From Candidatus Poribacteria bacterium (GTDB taxonomy: Bacteria; Poribacteria; WGA-4E; WGA-3G): 64,000 bases of DNA. Location: positions 1-64,000 of the forward strand of contig JAJEJA010000015.1 in NCBI GenBank assembly GCA_022828145.1. Direction: 5' to 3'. The notes beneath the pieces are model-generated. The model did no database searches. It worked only from the letters and a program-made list of their open reading frames with translations, and had not been told where the DNA came from. Positions 40,791-49,345 of the stretch are shown here, piece after piece. The position numbers were made by a program, and so were the translations under genes. Each line of letters begins with the position of its first letter. The stretch's first letter is position 1.

Positions 40791-43454
40791 ATGGCAAACA
40801 GCGAAAATACAATTACCAGCGCCTTTGTAAACGTGCTACGTCCGATGAGAGATGCATGGCGTGTTAACGAACAAATTACAAGACCTTTCCTAAATGCGAC
40901 AACGAAACCTGATGTAATTGTCACCGAAACAGGACGAAACCCAATCGTCATTGAAGTGAAAATTGACGGTAACACTCCAAATCTTACCGGAATGACACAG
41001 GCAACAGCACATTTTGGAATGATGCTTGATCCCAACGTTTTCTCCGGTCTTACCTATGATACCGTTGAGAATGTCCTACGAGTCCGCATGCCTGTCCGAT
41101 TCAAAACGATGCCACAAGGAAACATTGACGCAGAAATGCGAACTGCTGAAGATATTGCTTACATGCTTATCAACAGACCAAAACCTGAAAACGAAGCAGA
41201 ACCTGATTCAGATCTATTCATCTATGAAGCGAAAGAAACAGAACAGGATAACGAAGCAGAACCTGAACGTTTTCCAAAAAAAGGATGGTTAAAAGGTAGT
41301 GTAGCCGACATCGCAACCGCTATTCGTGTTGGAGCAACCCCTATCTCTAAAATTAATGCCGCAGCGAATCTGTTAGAAGCACGGATAGAGATTGCCGCGC
41401 AGCAGCTTGAGGAAGCAATTTCAGAACGCCCTGGTATCGGCGAAGAAATTGAGGGGATTCTCTTTCAAAAATCTGGTGAACAAACTTCTCGGATGGCAAT
41501 GCTAATTATTACCAACGCCTTTGTGTTTCAGAGCGCACTTGCCGGTAAATCCGAAATGAAAGATGTTCTATCCCTTAAACGGATGCTGTCCAACAATGCA
41601 AAACGGCTCCGTTATGACCAAGTCCTTGCAGGATGGAACGTTATTCTCAACGTAAACTATCGTCCGATTTTCTATGTTGCGAAACGACTCATTGAAGCAA
41701 TCGCAACCGATGACGAACTGGTTGATAGAGTGTTAGGGACGCTTTGTCGTGCAGCAAAGGAATTAGTTGACCAACGACTCACGCAGGTCCACGAACTCGC
41801 TGGCACTGTTTTTCAACGACTTATTGTTGACAGAAAGTATGTTAAAGCAAACTATACGCGCCTTGAATCCGTTTCCTTATTGTCTGCTCTGGTACTGCCG
41901 AAGACACAAGAGAACGTAAGCGAATTGAAGGTCGCTGATTTTGCTTGTGGGACAGGTTCACTGCTCAACGGTACATACCAACGCATCCTTGAACTTCACG
42001 AACAAGCTGGCGGAAAAGGCAGCCGCATTCACACAAAGATGGTAGAGAATAATCTTGTTGGATGTGATATTATGCCAAATGCAAGCCACTTAACCGCTTC
42101 TCTCTTGACAAGTACCTACCCTGACCTGAAAATCGGTAACACCCGAATCTATACAATGCCTTACGGAAGACAAATAGATGGAATTTACGCCCTCGGTGCA
42201 CTCGATCTATTTGATGAACCTGAAGCAACGATACCCCTTCCAATGATGGGTACTGAGATTCAACAAATCGGTGGAGAAGACGACATGACTGTGGTAACAG
42301 AACACGAGTTTCAACATAATGAATTTGATATTGTTGTCCTAAATCCTCCGTTTACCAGACCCGACTCCGATCCGAACACCAGTATACCGAAAGCCGTATT
42401 CAAAGGAAGTAACAGAACCAAAGAAGATGAACAGAATATGCGAAAAGCACGCAAGCGAAAAAAGTGGCGAGTCGGTAACGGCAATGCTGGACTCCCTTCT
42501 GACTTTGTTGATCTTGCAGACAAGATGTTGAAAGAAAATGAGAAAAGCAAAATGGGATTCATCTTGCCTGTGACTTGTCTTATGTCTCCACACTGGCAGA
42601 AAGTGCGTGATATGTGGGCGACCGAATATCACGACGTGGTTGTTCTTACCATCGCGGATGCAGAGGGTGAAAATTGCGCGTTTTCCGCAGATACTACCAT
42701 GGCAGAATGCATGGTAATAGCAACAAAGGGTAAGAAAGTTAACAATACAGGACGCGGTACGTTTATGTCCTTGAATCGTCGTCCTCAAAGCGTGTTAGAA
42801 GCAATTGTAGTAGCAAATTCTATCCAAATGCATGATAGTGTTCGTCGGTTAGAAGATGAACCGAGTGGGGGTGATATGCTTAAAGTTGGTGATGATTTAA
42901 TCGGACATGTACTCAATTGTCCGTTAAAGACCGACAGCGCGTGGCAGGCCGTTCGAATTAAGGAGATGGCGTTAATCCAATCCGCACACCGTTTGTCGCT
43001 TGGGGAAATGTGGTTACCTACACAAGCTAAACCCTTAAAAATTCAAATGTGTAGTGTAGGTGATATTGCAGGAGTAAGCGCGCATCATCGGGACATTCAT
43101 GAAAAAGGACCGCGGGGTGCGTTTGATGTAGAAAAAAGTTACACTGATACTGACTTATATCCAGGATTGTGGCACCTTAATGCCCCAGCACAACGGGCAA
43201 TGTTGGTAAAACCAGATTGTCATCTTACACCTCGTCCCAACCGTCACGAAAAAGCGCGAGCTATCCTCGTGTGTAATGGACGTGTTCATTTTAATGTTAT
43301 CATGGGTTTTAATGCCAATTCTCTCGGAGTTCTTTTTACGGAAAAACCTACACTCGGTATAAGTTCCTTACCCAACGTTGTTTTTGAAAAACCGATTTAC
43401 GATTATGTTTGGACACTCTGGGGTAATTCAACTTTAGGACTATTACTACATTAG
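40791..43454 (+). CDS. Type IIG-like restriction-modification protein, interrupted by an amber codon
   Basis: 887 residues up to TAG at 43452. N-terminal PD-(D/E)xK nuclease: Asp of KPDVIVTETG near 44 and Glu-Val-Lys of IVIEVKIDG near 57. Then a helical linker and an N6-adenine methyltransferase core: motif I VADFACGTGSLLNG near 383 and motif IV VLNPPFTRPD near 520. The last part (from about 690) would recognise the target site. After the TAG the same frame stays open for 115 more codons and continues plausibly, so the intact protein would have had about 1003 residues. A single G-to-A change (TGG to TAG) explains it. The gene follows the DUF6807 gene with no functional link. Confidence 0.88.
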   Translation: MANSENTITSAFVNVLRPMRDAWRVNEQITRPFLNATTKPDVIVTETGRNPIVIEVKIDGNTPNLTGMTQATAHFGMMLDPNVFSGLTYDTVENVLRVRMPVRFKTMPQGNIDAEMRTAEDIAYMLINRPKPENEAEPDSDLFIYEAKETEQDNEAEPERFPKKGWLKGSVADIATAIRVGATPISKINAAANLLEARIEIAAQQLEEAISERPGIGEEIEGILFQKSGEQTSRMAMLIITNAFVFQSALAGKSEMKDVLSLKRMLSNNAKRLRYDQVLAGWNVILNVNYRPIFYVAKRLIEAIATDDELVDRVLGTLCRAAKELVDQRLTQVHELAGTVFQRLIVDRKYVKANYTRLESVSLLSALVLPKTQENVSELKVADFACGTGSLLNGTYQRILELHEQAGGKGSRIHTKMVENNLVGCDIMPNASHLTASLLTSTYPDLKIGNTRIYTMPYGRQIDGIYALGALDLFDEPEATIPLPMMGTEIQQIGGEDDMTVVTEHEFQHNEFDIVVLNPPFTRPDSDPNTSIPKAVFKGSNRTKEDEQNMRKARKRKKWRVGNGNAGLPSDFVDLADKMLKENEKSKMGFILPVTCLMSPHWQKVRDMWATEYHDVVVLTIADAEGENCAFSADTTMAECMVIATKGKKVNNTGRGTFMSLNRRPQSVLEAIVVANSIQMHDSVRRLEDEPSGGDMLKVGDDLIGHVLNCPLKTDSAWQAVRIKEMALIQSAHRLSLGEMWLPTQAKPLKIQMCSVGDIAGVSAHHRDIHEKGPRGAFDVEKSYTDTDLYPGLWHLNAPAQRAMLVKPDCHLTPRPNRHEKARAILVCNGRVHFNVIMGFNANSLGVLFTEKPTLGISSLPNVVFEKPIYDYVWTLWGNSTLGLLLH

Positions 43455-43802
43455 GCTCACAGCAGTAAACAACAACCAGGTAGAGGAGCAAGTTCAAGAA
43501 CCTTCTTACTCCAAATGCCTACGCTTGATGTGCGGTGTCTATCAGATAAAGCATTGGCAAATGCTGAACGTATTTTCCACGACTTGAAACATCAGCGTAT
43601 GTTCCCTTTCAATGAGTCAGATCATGACCCAGTCCGTCACGAACTTGACCTTCGTTTGCTCAACGAAGTGCTGGACATCACAAGTGAAGATGCACATAAT
43701 GCTGTTCATCGCCTCCGCGAACTGTTATGTGCCGAACCGAGTATCCACGGAGGGAAAAAATCTAAATGTAATCTTGAAAAGGAATGGGAGAAATTGAAGT
43801 AG
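43455..43802 (+). pseudogene. Cut-off C-terminus of the restriction-modification gene
   Basis: In frame with the upstream methyltransferase; the 20 codons after the TAG (AHSSKQQPGRGASSRTFLLQ) join without any stop to MPTLDVRCLSDKALANAERI and on. The stretch 'LLLH-stop-AHSSKQQPGRG' matches the LL(C/L)HWW-x-S-KQQ-GRG pattern usual near the end of such proteins, with the stop in place of Trp. No ribosome binding site is seen before the ATG at 43515, so independent translation is doubtful. Either the enzyme is truncated or UAG is read through. Confidence 0.75.
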
Positions 43803-43883
43803 TGAAAACCTCTGATAAATCTAAAAACAACGCAATTAATCGTTTTGGACATAAATTAAATTGATTTTTTTTTGTAGGATTAT

Positions 43884-43922
43884 CAGGATAAGGGGCTTCT
43901 CATGAAGGGTGCCTTATCCTGG
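43884..43922. repeat. CAGGATAAGG...CCTTATCCTG hairpin
   Basis: Near-perfect inverted repeat directly before the MITE-like element at 43926; a degenerate equivalent precedes the second copy (about 44582-44619). The pair probably moves or arises together. Confidence 0.55.
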
Positions 43923-43925
43923 TGG

Positions 43926-44082
43926 TTGTCTGAACCAGGATTATAGGATTTTCGGGATTTTACCAGGATAAGATGTATCTTCTCGTATTTTCTTTTTCTG
44001 AAAATGAGAAACATTGTGTGTTTCATTCTTTTGTCTTATCCTGGTGAAATCTTGGTAATCCTGAAAATCCAGGTTCAGACAA
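43926..44082. mobile_element. MITE-like element, copy A (157 bp)
   Basis: Ends TTGTCTGAACCAGGATTATA and the inverted TCCAGGTTCAGACAA; inner arms ACCAGGATAAGA / TCTTATCCTGGT are also inverted, so the whole can fold into a long hairpin. Copy B (44623-44780) is almost identical and in the same orientation. No transposase is encoded, so mobility would need a helper in trans. Confidence 0.75.
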
Positions 44083-44172
44083 GTAACCAGAGCTTTACAC
44101 CCCCATTATAAGGCAGCCCAAAACGTTTGCACCAAAGCGTCTTTTATGTTATCATTTACTGGAGGAACTCTC

Positions 44173-44355
44173 ATGAATGATAAAATTTTGAACGAATGCC
44201 AACAAGCGAAGGAGCGGATTGCAGCTCTGTTTGGGGATGTGGACACCCTTATGGATTTTTTGATGAAACGTCGGGAACAACATCTGAAACAGGATAAAAA
44301 GTACATAGATTTCTCACCCTATCGGAAAAAGAAACAAAGCAACCGCAAATCTTAA
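44173..44355 (+). CDS. Small antitoxin-like protein between two MITE copies
   Basis: 60 residues starting at the ATG with GGAGG 7 nt upstream. Predicted helical and charged: KILNECQQAKERIAALFGDV, LMDFLMKRREQHLKQDKKYI, then a basic end. Layout resembles the 87-residue protein of 37811-38074 (helix, aromatic-containing turn, helix, KY(I)-x-x-(S/A)P). No toxin gene is adjacent. The gene is flanked by near-identical palindromic elements at 43926 and 44623. Confidence 0.65.
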   Translation: MNDKILNECQQAKERIAALFGDVDTLMDFLMKRREQHLKQDKKYIDFSPYRKKKQSNRKS

Positions 44356-44509
44356 CTCTGCTTAGGGGAGTGCTTTGTAAGCAAGATTTCTTTCCAAAGG
44401 TATATCATGTTGGGGAATTAAATACCCACGTTCTATACACCTTTCGCACCGCTGGTGCTTGTTTCTGGGAAATGCATGATTCATTCTCATAAGTCTATAG
44501 TATTCTCCT

Positions 44510-44547
44510 TTGTCTGAACCAGGATTAACAGGATTATAGGATTTTCA
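44510..44547. repeat. Left-end fragment of the MITE-like element
   Basis: TTGTCTGAACCAGGATTAAC and on: matches the first part of copies A and B and then diverges. The stretch 44356-44912 holds this fragment, copy B and a leader, and no gene that I can support. Confidence 0.6.
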
Positions 44548-44622
44548 AATCAACGGTATGAATGCCATTTAGGCATTCCCCGGGATAAGAGGCATCTCAG
44601 GAAGGGTGTTCTATCCTGGTGG

Positions 44623-44780
44623 TTGTCTGAACCAGGATTATAGGATTTTCGGGATTCTACCAGGATAAGATGTATCTTCTCGTATTTTCTTTTTCTGAAA
44701 ATGAGAAACATTGTGTGTTTCATTTCTTTGTCTTATCCTGGTGAAATCCTGAAAATCCTGGTCAATCCTGGTTCAGACAA
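44623..44780. mobile_element. MITE-like element, copy B (158 bp)
   Basis: Same inverted ends and nearly the same interior as copy A at 43926-44082, including the segment CGTATTTTCTTTTTCTGAAA. High identity implies a recent duplication or insertion. Confidence 0.75.
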
Positions 44781-44912
44781 GTAAACAAAACTTTACACCC
44801 AACCTATCTTTTTCCTTTACATCTTGCGGAAAATTGAATATACTTTTAAGAGTACACCAAAATGTCCTCTATCCAACAATGAGAAATAAATATCTTCAAT
44901 AGGAGGTCCACA

Positions 44913-46757
44913 ATGCAAACGCCAACTTCTTTCCCTGAAGAAACCGGTATGGGTTCCATAAGTGTTGACCCAATACCATTACCAGAAATAGATGAAACTC
45001 AACTTATCTACCATCAACTCTGTCCCGCTGAGGATTTTGAGGAACTGGAAGGTAAACCCTTCCACGTCAAAGGCACGCATCTGGCTGTCTTCAAAAACAA
45101 TGGTGGCTTTTACGCCGTAGACAACCGTTGTCCACACATGGGATACCCCATGTCTAAAGGAAGTATCCGAGACGGTGTGCTGATCTGTCATTGGCATCAC
45201 TGGGAATTCGATCTAAAATCCGGCGCATGCTTCTTAGCATCCGGTGATGACCTTAAAGCATTCCCTGTTGAAGTCCGAGATGATGGCTATTTATACGTCG
45301 GATTAGCAAAAGGTGAACGTGAGGCAGCAAAGAAACGTGTTATTGCAAATGGCAAACGTGCACTTGAACGCGGACTCAAAGACCGCAGCACGTTCTTCAT
45401 CGCTAAAGCCGTCACTGCACTGCGTGACGCAGGGGCACCACCTGCAGAGATTATCCATCAAGGACTACATTACGGGGCACACAAAAGCAGTGACGGATGG
45501 TCGTCAGGTGTAGCAATACTTACACTCGCAGCGAATCTCTGGGATGATATCCATCCAGATGACCATAACCTGTTTCTCGTACACGGATTAAGTCAAATCA
45601 GTCGCAGAACTTCCGGCAGTGCCAGACCATACCGATCCCCGTTCCCACGCGTTAAAGATGACCATGACCTTGATACACTAAAGAGATGGTTCCGTTATTT
45701 CGTTAATAAACGACATCGTGGTGCAGCTGAACGTATCCTGCTAACGCTAAATGACCGAGATTACGATAAATCTGTCATCGCTGACTTCATCTACACGGCA
45801 GCAACAGACTTTTACTTCACTGGAGATGGACACGCACTCGATTTCGCGAACAAGATGTTTGAAGCATTAGAATATGTCAACTGGGAAGGATCACACGAGA
45901 TTTTAAGACCCATCGTCGTTGACCTTGTCAATAGAACACGACATGAGGAGACATCACGATGGGCAGACGCTGTGCCTGTTCTACGACCTATCCTACGAAG
46001 AATTGATAGTATCTGGGAGGACAATCAAGCGAACAGTGCTGAGCTTGATATATCAGAATTTACGCAACTCCTACTCGCTGATGAATTTGAACCTACAGTA
46101 GAGATAGTTGAAGAACAACTTCGCAAAGGCGTTGAACCAACCGACATCTGTCGTGCGATGACGTATGCCTCCGCGATCCGCACTGCACGGTTCCATCTGA
46201 AAAACGAAGGTGACTGGCACGACGTCGCGAACATCTACTCGTATTCACACGCGTTGTATAAAGCGTTTCAATATTCACCGAGTGCTAACCTATTACGGGG
46301 TATATTTCACGGTGTTGTCTACTTGGCATATCTGAGGTGGTTGAACATGCCAGCTGCACGTATTCCAAAACCGGGTCAACGTATACCTGATGAAACCTAC
46401 GCCTCTGTTGATAAAATGTTAGAGAGACTCCAAGAATTTGCTGACTTCCAGAAGGTCTACGAAGCAGAGATTCTCGTCAATCAATATCTTGAAGAAGGAC
46501 ATGACGTTGATGCACTGAAGCGGACACTTGCTCATATCCTACTACGTGAAGACGCAGAACTTCACATGTTCCAGGTGCTTGAAGTCGCCTTCCGACATTA
46601 CGACCTGTCAGATGATTTTGAGGAACAACGGATGCATCTATTGGCAGCCACACGTTACATTACGGCACAGAAACTGATGAAGAACATCTTATGGTCAACT
46701 GAGAACGCTGAACGTCTGGCACGAGGTGAATTGCTGAGTGAACGCGACGATGATTGA
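44913..46757 (+). CDS. Rieske 2Fe-2S domain fused to a large helical domain
   Basis: 614 residues. The N-terminal 110 are a Rieske domain of the nitrite-reductase/ferredoxin type with Cys73-x-His75 (CPHMG) and Cys92-x2-His95 (CHWHHW). The remaining 500 residues are almost all helical and unknown to me; they contain His-rich patches (GLHYGAHKSSDGW, IHPDDHNLFLVHGL, FRYFVNKRHRG) that could bind a metal or cofactor. No signal peptide. GGAGG precedes the ATG. It overlaps by 20 bp the gene for a sulfite-oxidase-type molybdoenzyme, so an electron-transfer partnership is plausible (inference). Confidence 0.88.
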   Translation: MQTPTSFPEETGMGSISVDPIPLPEIDETQLIYHQLCPAEDFEELEGKPFHVKGTHLAVFKNNGGFYAVDNRCPHMGYPMSKGSIRDGVLICHWHHWEFDLKSGACFLASGDDLKAFPVEVRDDGYLYVGLAKGEREAAKKRVIANGKRALERGLKDRSTFFIAKAVTALRDAGAPPAEIIHQGLHYGAHKSSDGWSSGVAILTLAANLWDDIHPDDHNLFLVHGLSQISRRTSGSARPYRSPFPRVKDDHDLDTLKRWFRYFVNKRHRGAAERILLTLNDRDYDKSVIADFIYTAATDFYFTGDGHALDFANKMFEALEYVNWEGSHEILRPIVVDLVNRTRHEETSRWADAVPVLRPILRRIDSIWEDNQANSAELDISEFTQLLLADEFEPTVEIVEEQLRKGVEPTDICRAMTYASAIRTARFHLKNEGDWHDVANIYSYSHALYKAFQYSPSANLLRGIFHGVVYLAYLRWLNMPAARIPKPGQRIPDETYASVDKMLERLQEFADFQKVYEAEILVNQYLEEGHDVDALKRTLAHILLREDAELHMFQVLEVAFRHYDLSDDFEEQRMHLLAATRYITAQKLMKNILWSTENAERLARGELLSERDDD

Positions 46758-47991
46758 AACGTCAACAAACTCAAGACGAGACTTTCTTGCCAAAGCAGGT
46801 AAAGTTGCATTACTCGCGAGTCTCGGTATTTTTGGTGCTGGCTGCGAAGCCGTCAACCGCGGTCTATTGGATAGAGGTTTAGTCCCCGTTGTTTTGGAAG
46901 ATTTGAAGGCAGCAGGTTTGCCGAAGATGGATATGCTTGTCCATTCGGAGAATCCTTTCAACGGGGAATTTCCTCCGCATCTTCTGAATGACAACGTTAC
47001 ACCAACATCACGACATTTTGTTAGAAACAACAACGGTATCCCAGAACGCGCAATAAAGGAAGATCTCAGTGGATGGCAATTGGCAGTAGACGGTGAAGTG
47101 CATAAAGAACTTGCACTAACGATGGATGAACTGCTTCAGTTCCCACAGGTTACGATGGATGTGGTGCTGGAATGCGCCGGAAACGGAAGAAGTCTATTCG
47201 TGCCAGAAGTAGATGGCACTCCCTGGCGACGTGGTGCCGTTGCTTGTAGCGAATGGACAGGTGTACGTTTGCGCGATGTCCTACAAGCAGCAGGTGTAAA
47301 ACCGACTGCTGTCTATACCGGGAACTATGGAGATGATATTCCTGCTGATGGTAGCGAACAATTTTCGCGCGGAATTCCGATTGGGAAGGCAATGGATGAA
47401 CGGACACTCATCGCATTGAAAATGAACGGAGAGGTCTTACCTGCAGCACACGGATTTCCCGCAAGGTTAATCGTACCCGGATGGATTGGGAGCTCCATGC
47501 AGAAATGGCTCAACCGCATCTGGGTGAAAGATAAAGTGCACGATTCAGAGAAAATGAGCGGGTATGCCTACCGTATACCTGCGTATCAGGTAGAACCGGG
47601 ACATAAACCACCCGTTGAAGATATGCGTATTGCTACTTCATTACGGGTTAAATCTCTCATCACACGACCTGACCCGCATTCAGGTTTCAGTGCTGGAAAC
47701 ACGATAGAGGTTCGAGGACACGCGTGGGCAGGAGAAAACCGGATCAGTAAAGTCCAGGTCTCAACTGATTTTGGCATCAATTGGCGAGAAACAGAGTTGA
47801 TCCTTCCATCAAATAGATATGCTTGGTATCACTGGGAGACCGATATAACACTTGCAAACAGAGGTTATTATGAGATATGGGCACGCGCTTATGATGATAT
47901 AGGTAACGCACAGCCTTTTACACAACCGTGGAACCCTAAAGGATACCTCGGAAATGTCATTCATAGAGTCCCTATTTCTATAACCGCATAA
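46738..47991 (+). CDS. Sulfite-oxidase-family molybdoenzyme, Tat-exported
   Basis: 417 residues. The N-terminus is a Tat signal (SRRDFLAKAGKVALLASLG, twin Arg at 13-14) with a lipobox-like GAGC near 32-35, so it may be anchored outside the membrane. The molybdopterin domain has the Mo-ligand Cys146 in LECAGNGRSLF, then WTGVRLRDVL and HGFPARLIVPGWIG, followed by a dimerisation domain (about 300-417: IEVRGHAWAGENRISKVQVS, WHWETDI-like strands). Reaction probably oxidation of sulfite or a related compound. GTG start inside the Rieske gene; an ATG four codons later is possible. Confidence 0.9.
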   Translation: MNATMIETSTNSRRDFLAKAGKVALLASLGIFGAGCEAVNRGLLDRGLVPVVLEDLKAAGLPKMDMLVHSENPFNGEFPPHLLNDNVTPTSRHFVRNNNGIPERAIKEDLSGWQLAVDGEVHKELALTMDELLQFPQVTMDVVLECAGNGRSLFVPEVDGTPWRRGAVACSEWTGVRLRDVLQAAGVKPTAVYTGNYGDDIPADGSEQFSRGIPIGKAMDERTLIALKMNGEVLPAAHGFPARLIVPGWIGSSMQKWLNRIWVKDKVHDSEKMSGYAYRIPAYQVEPGHKPPVEDMRIATSLRVKSLITRPDPHSGFSAGNTIEVRGHAWAGENRISKVQVSTDFGINWRETELILPSNRYAWYHWETDITLANRGYYEIWARAYDDIGNAQPFTQPWNPKGYLGNVIHRVPISITA

Positions 47992-48009
47992 AAAGAGAGG
48001 AATTACAGA

Positions 48010-48492
48010 ATGAAACTCGGTGTCATGTCAGATAGTCACGACAATATCCCTAACGTCAAACGGGCAGTAGAACTTTTCAATAAGCTTGGTGTGGACCTCG
48101 TTGTTCATGCGGGTGATTTCATATCACCATTTGCTATTGACCCGTTAGCCGATCTCAATTGCCGTGTCGTTGGTGTTTTTGGTAACAATGATGGTGAACG
48201 CGTTGTGCTTGCGAAAAAGTTTGAAGCGATCGGTGAGGTGCATCCCAATCTCGCCAGCGTAACACTTAGCGACAAGAGCATCGCAGTCATGCACTATCCA
48301 GAACTTGCTATACCCATATCCAAAAGTGGTGATTACGATATTGTCGTCTATGGACACACCCATAAGATAGATGTCAATACGGACAATTCGCTCCTGCTAA
48401 ATCCAGGGGAAACAGGCGGATGGACAACGGGAAAAGCAACAGTCGCTGTTGTGGATCTGGCAGTCCAGGACGCCAAGATATATGAACTTTAA
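48010..48492 (+). CDS. YfcE/MJ0936-type metallophosphoesterase
   Basis: 160-residue calcineurin-like phosphodiesterase. All metal motifs present: SDSHDN at 8-13, HAGDF near 36-40, GNND near 58-61, MHYPE near 95 (in place of the usual GHG-x-x) and YGHTHK near 116-121, then NPGE near 134. Probable activity: cyclic or di-nucleotide phosphodiester hydrolysis. Compact length is typical. It begins 18 bp after the molybdoenzyme gene and ends 8 bp before the RDD gene. Confidence 0.92.
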   Translation: MKLGVMSDSHDNIPNVKRAVELFNKLGVDLVVHAGDFISPFAIDPLADLNCRVVGVFGNNDGERVVLAKKFEAIGEVHPNLASVTLSDKSIAVMHYPELAIPISKSGDYDIVVYGHTHKIDVNTDNSLLLNPGETGGWTTGKATVAVVDLAVQDAKIYEL

Positions 48493-48500
48493 TAGAAATC

Positions 48501-49310
48501 ATGAATGACCATTTATCCGTAGAAACCCCTGAACAGATCGCCCTGAATTTTCAGAAAGCAGGTATTGGCTCCCGTTTTTATGCTGCCTTGATAGACACAA
48601 GTTTGATCTTACTGATTGTTTTCATTGGAAGATACTTCAATGAGAAGCTTATATTTGAATTGCAAGGTGTCTTTGGGAATTGGCTTGCTGCGATTGGTGG
48701 TATCGTTGTCTTTGCTCTATTTTGGGGATATTATATGGCATTTGAGATCATTACAAATGGTCAATCACCTGGAAAACGGTTACTCGGATTAAGGGTGATG
48801 AAAGTCGGCGGGTATCCCATAAGTTTTGCAGATTCGGCAATCCGCAACTTAGTCAGAATCGTTGATTTTCTACCATTCTGTTATTGTATAGGGATGACCA
48901 CTATGCTGATAAATGGCAACTGGCAACGATTAGGGGACTTGGCGGCAGGAACACTTGTGGTAAAAACATCAAGAAACAAACTCACACTCACTGATGCTGG
49001 TACAAAAGAAGTCGTACCAGATATCAACATTTCCCCCCAAGAATTTCTCTATGTTGAATGGATACAACCTGATCTCATCACTGATACGGAGTTAAGTATG
49101 ATACGGGAGTATCTATCACGTCGTTCTGCACTTTCAGTCCCACGAAAGATTGAGCTGGCAGAGACGATCGGTAGTCCCATCGTTGAAAAGATGGGGGGAG
49201 ACGGTTCTATCCTATACGATAAGTTTTTAGAGGAAGTTTACGCACTCAAGACATCAGAGATCCCTCAGACTGATACTGAAAAAACACAGATTTCTTCGTC
49301 TAAAGAATAA
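48501..49310 (+). CDS. RDD-family membrane protein
   Basis: 269 residues. RDD domain at about 15-160: GIGSRFYAALIDTSLILLIV (first Arg and Asp), three to four hydrophobic helices, then GQSPGKRLLGLRVMKVGG and AIRNLVRIVDFLPFCYCIG. The C-terminal 100 residues are soluble (EWIQPDLITDTELSMIREYL). RDD proteins are linked to ion exchange or are of unknown function. It is followed at 35 bp by another integral membrane protein; the two may work together. Confidence 0.87.
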   Translation: MNDHLSVETPEQIALNFQKAGIGSRFYAALIDTSLILLIVFIGRYFNEKLIFELQGVFGNWLAAIGGIVVFALFWGYYMAFEIITNGQSPGKRLLGLRVMKVGGYPISFADSAIRNLVRIVDFLPFCYCIGMTTMLINGNWQRLGDLAAGTLVVKTSRNKLTLTDAGTKEVVPDINISPQEFLYVEWIQPDLITDTELSMIREYLSRRSALSVPRKIELAETIGSPIVEKMGGDGSILYDKFLEEVYALKTSEIPQTDTEKTQISSSKE

Positions 49311-49345
49311 AGCCATTTTTAACTATCAAACTCACGGAAGAAACA

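Noticed and set aside
43452..43454. TAG read as pyrrolysine in the restriction-modification gene
   Set aside because: The expected residue is Trp, the family has no known pyrrolysine, and nothing in the window suggests the pathway; a point mutation is simpler.
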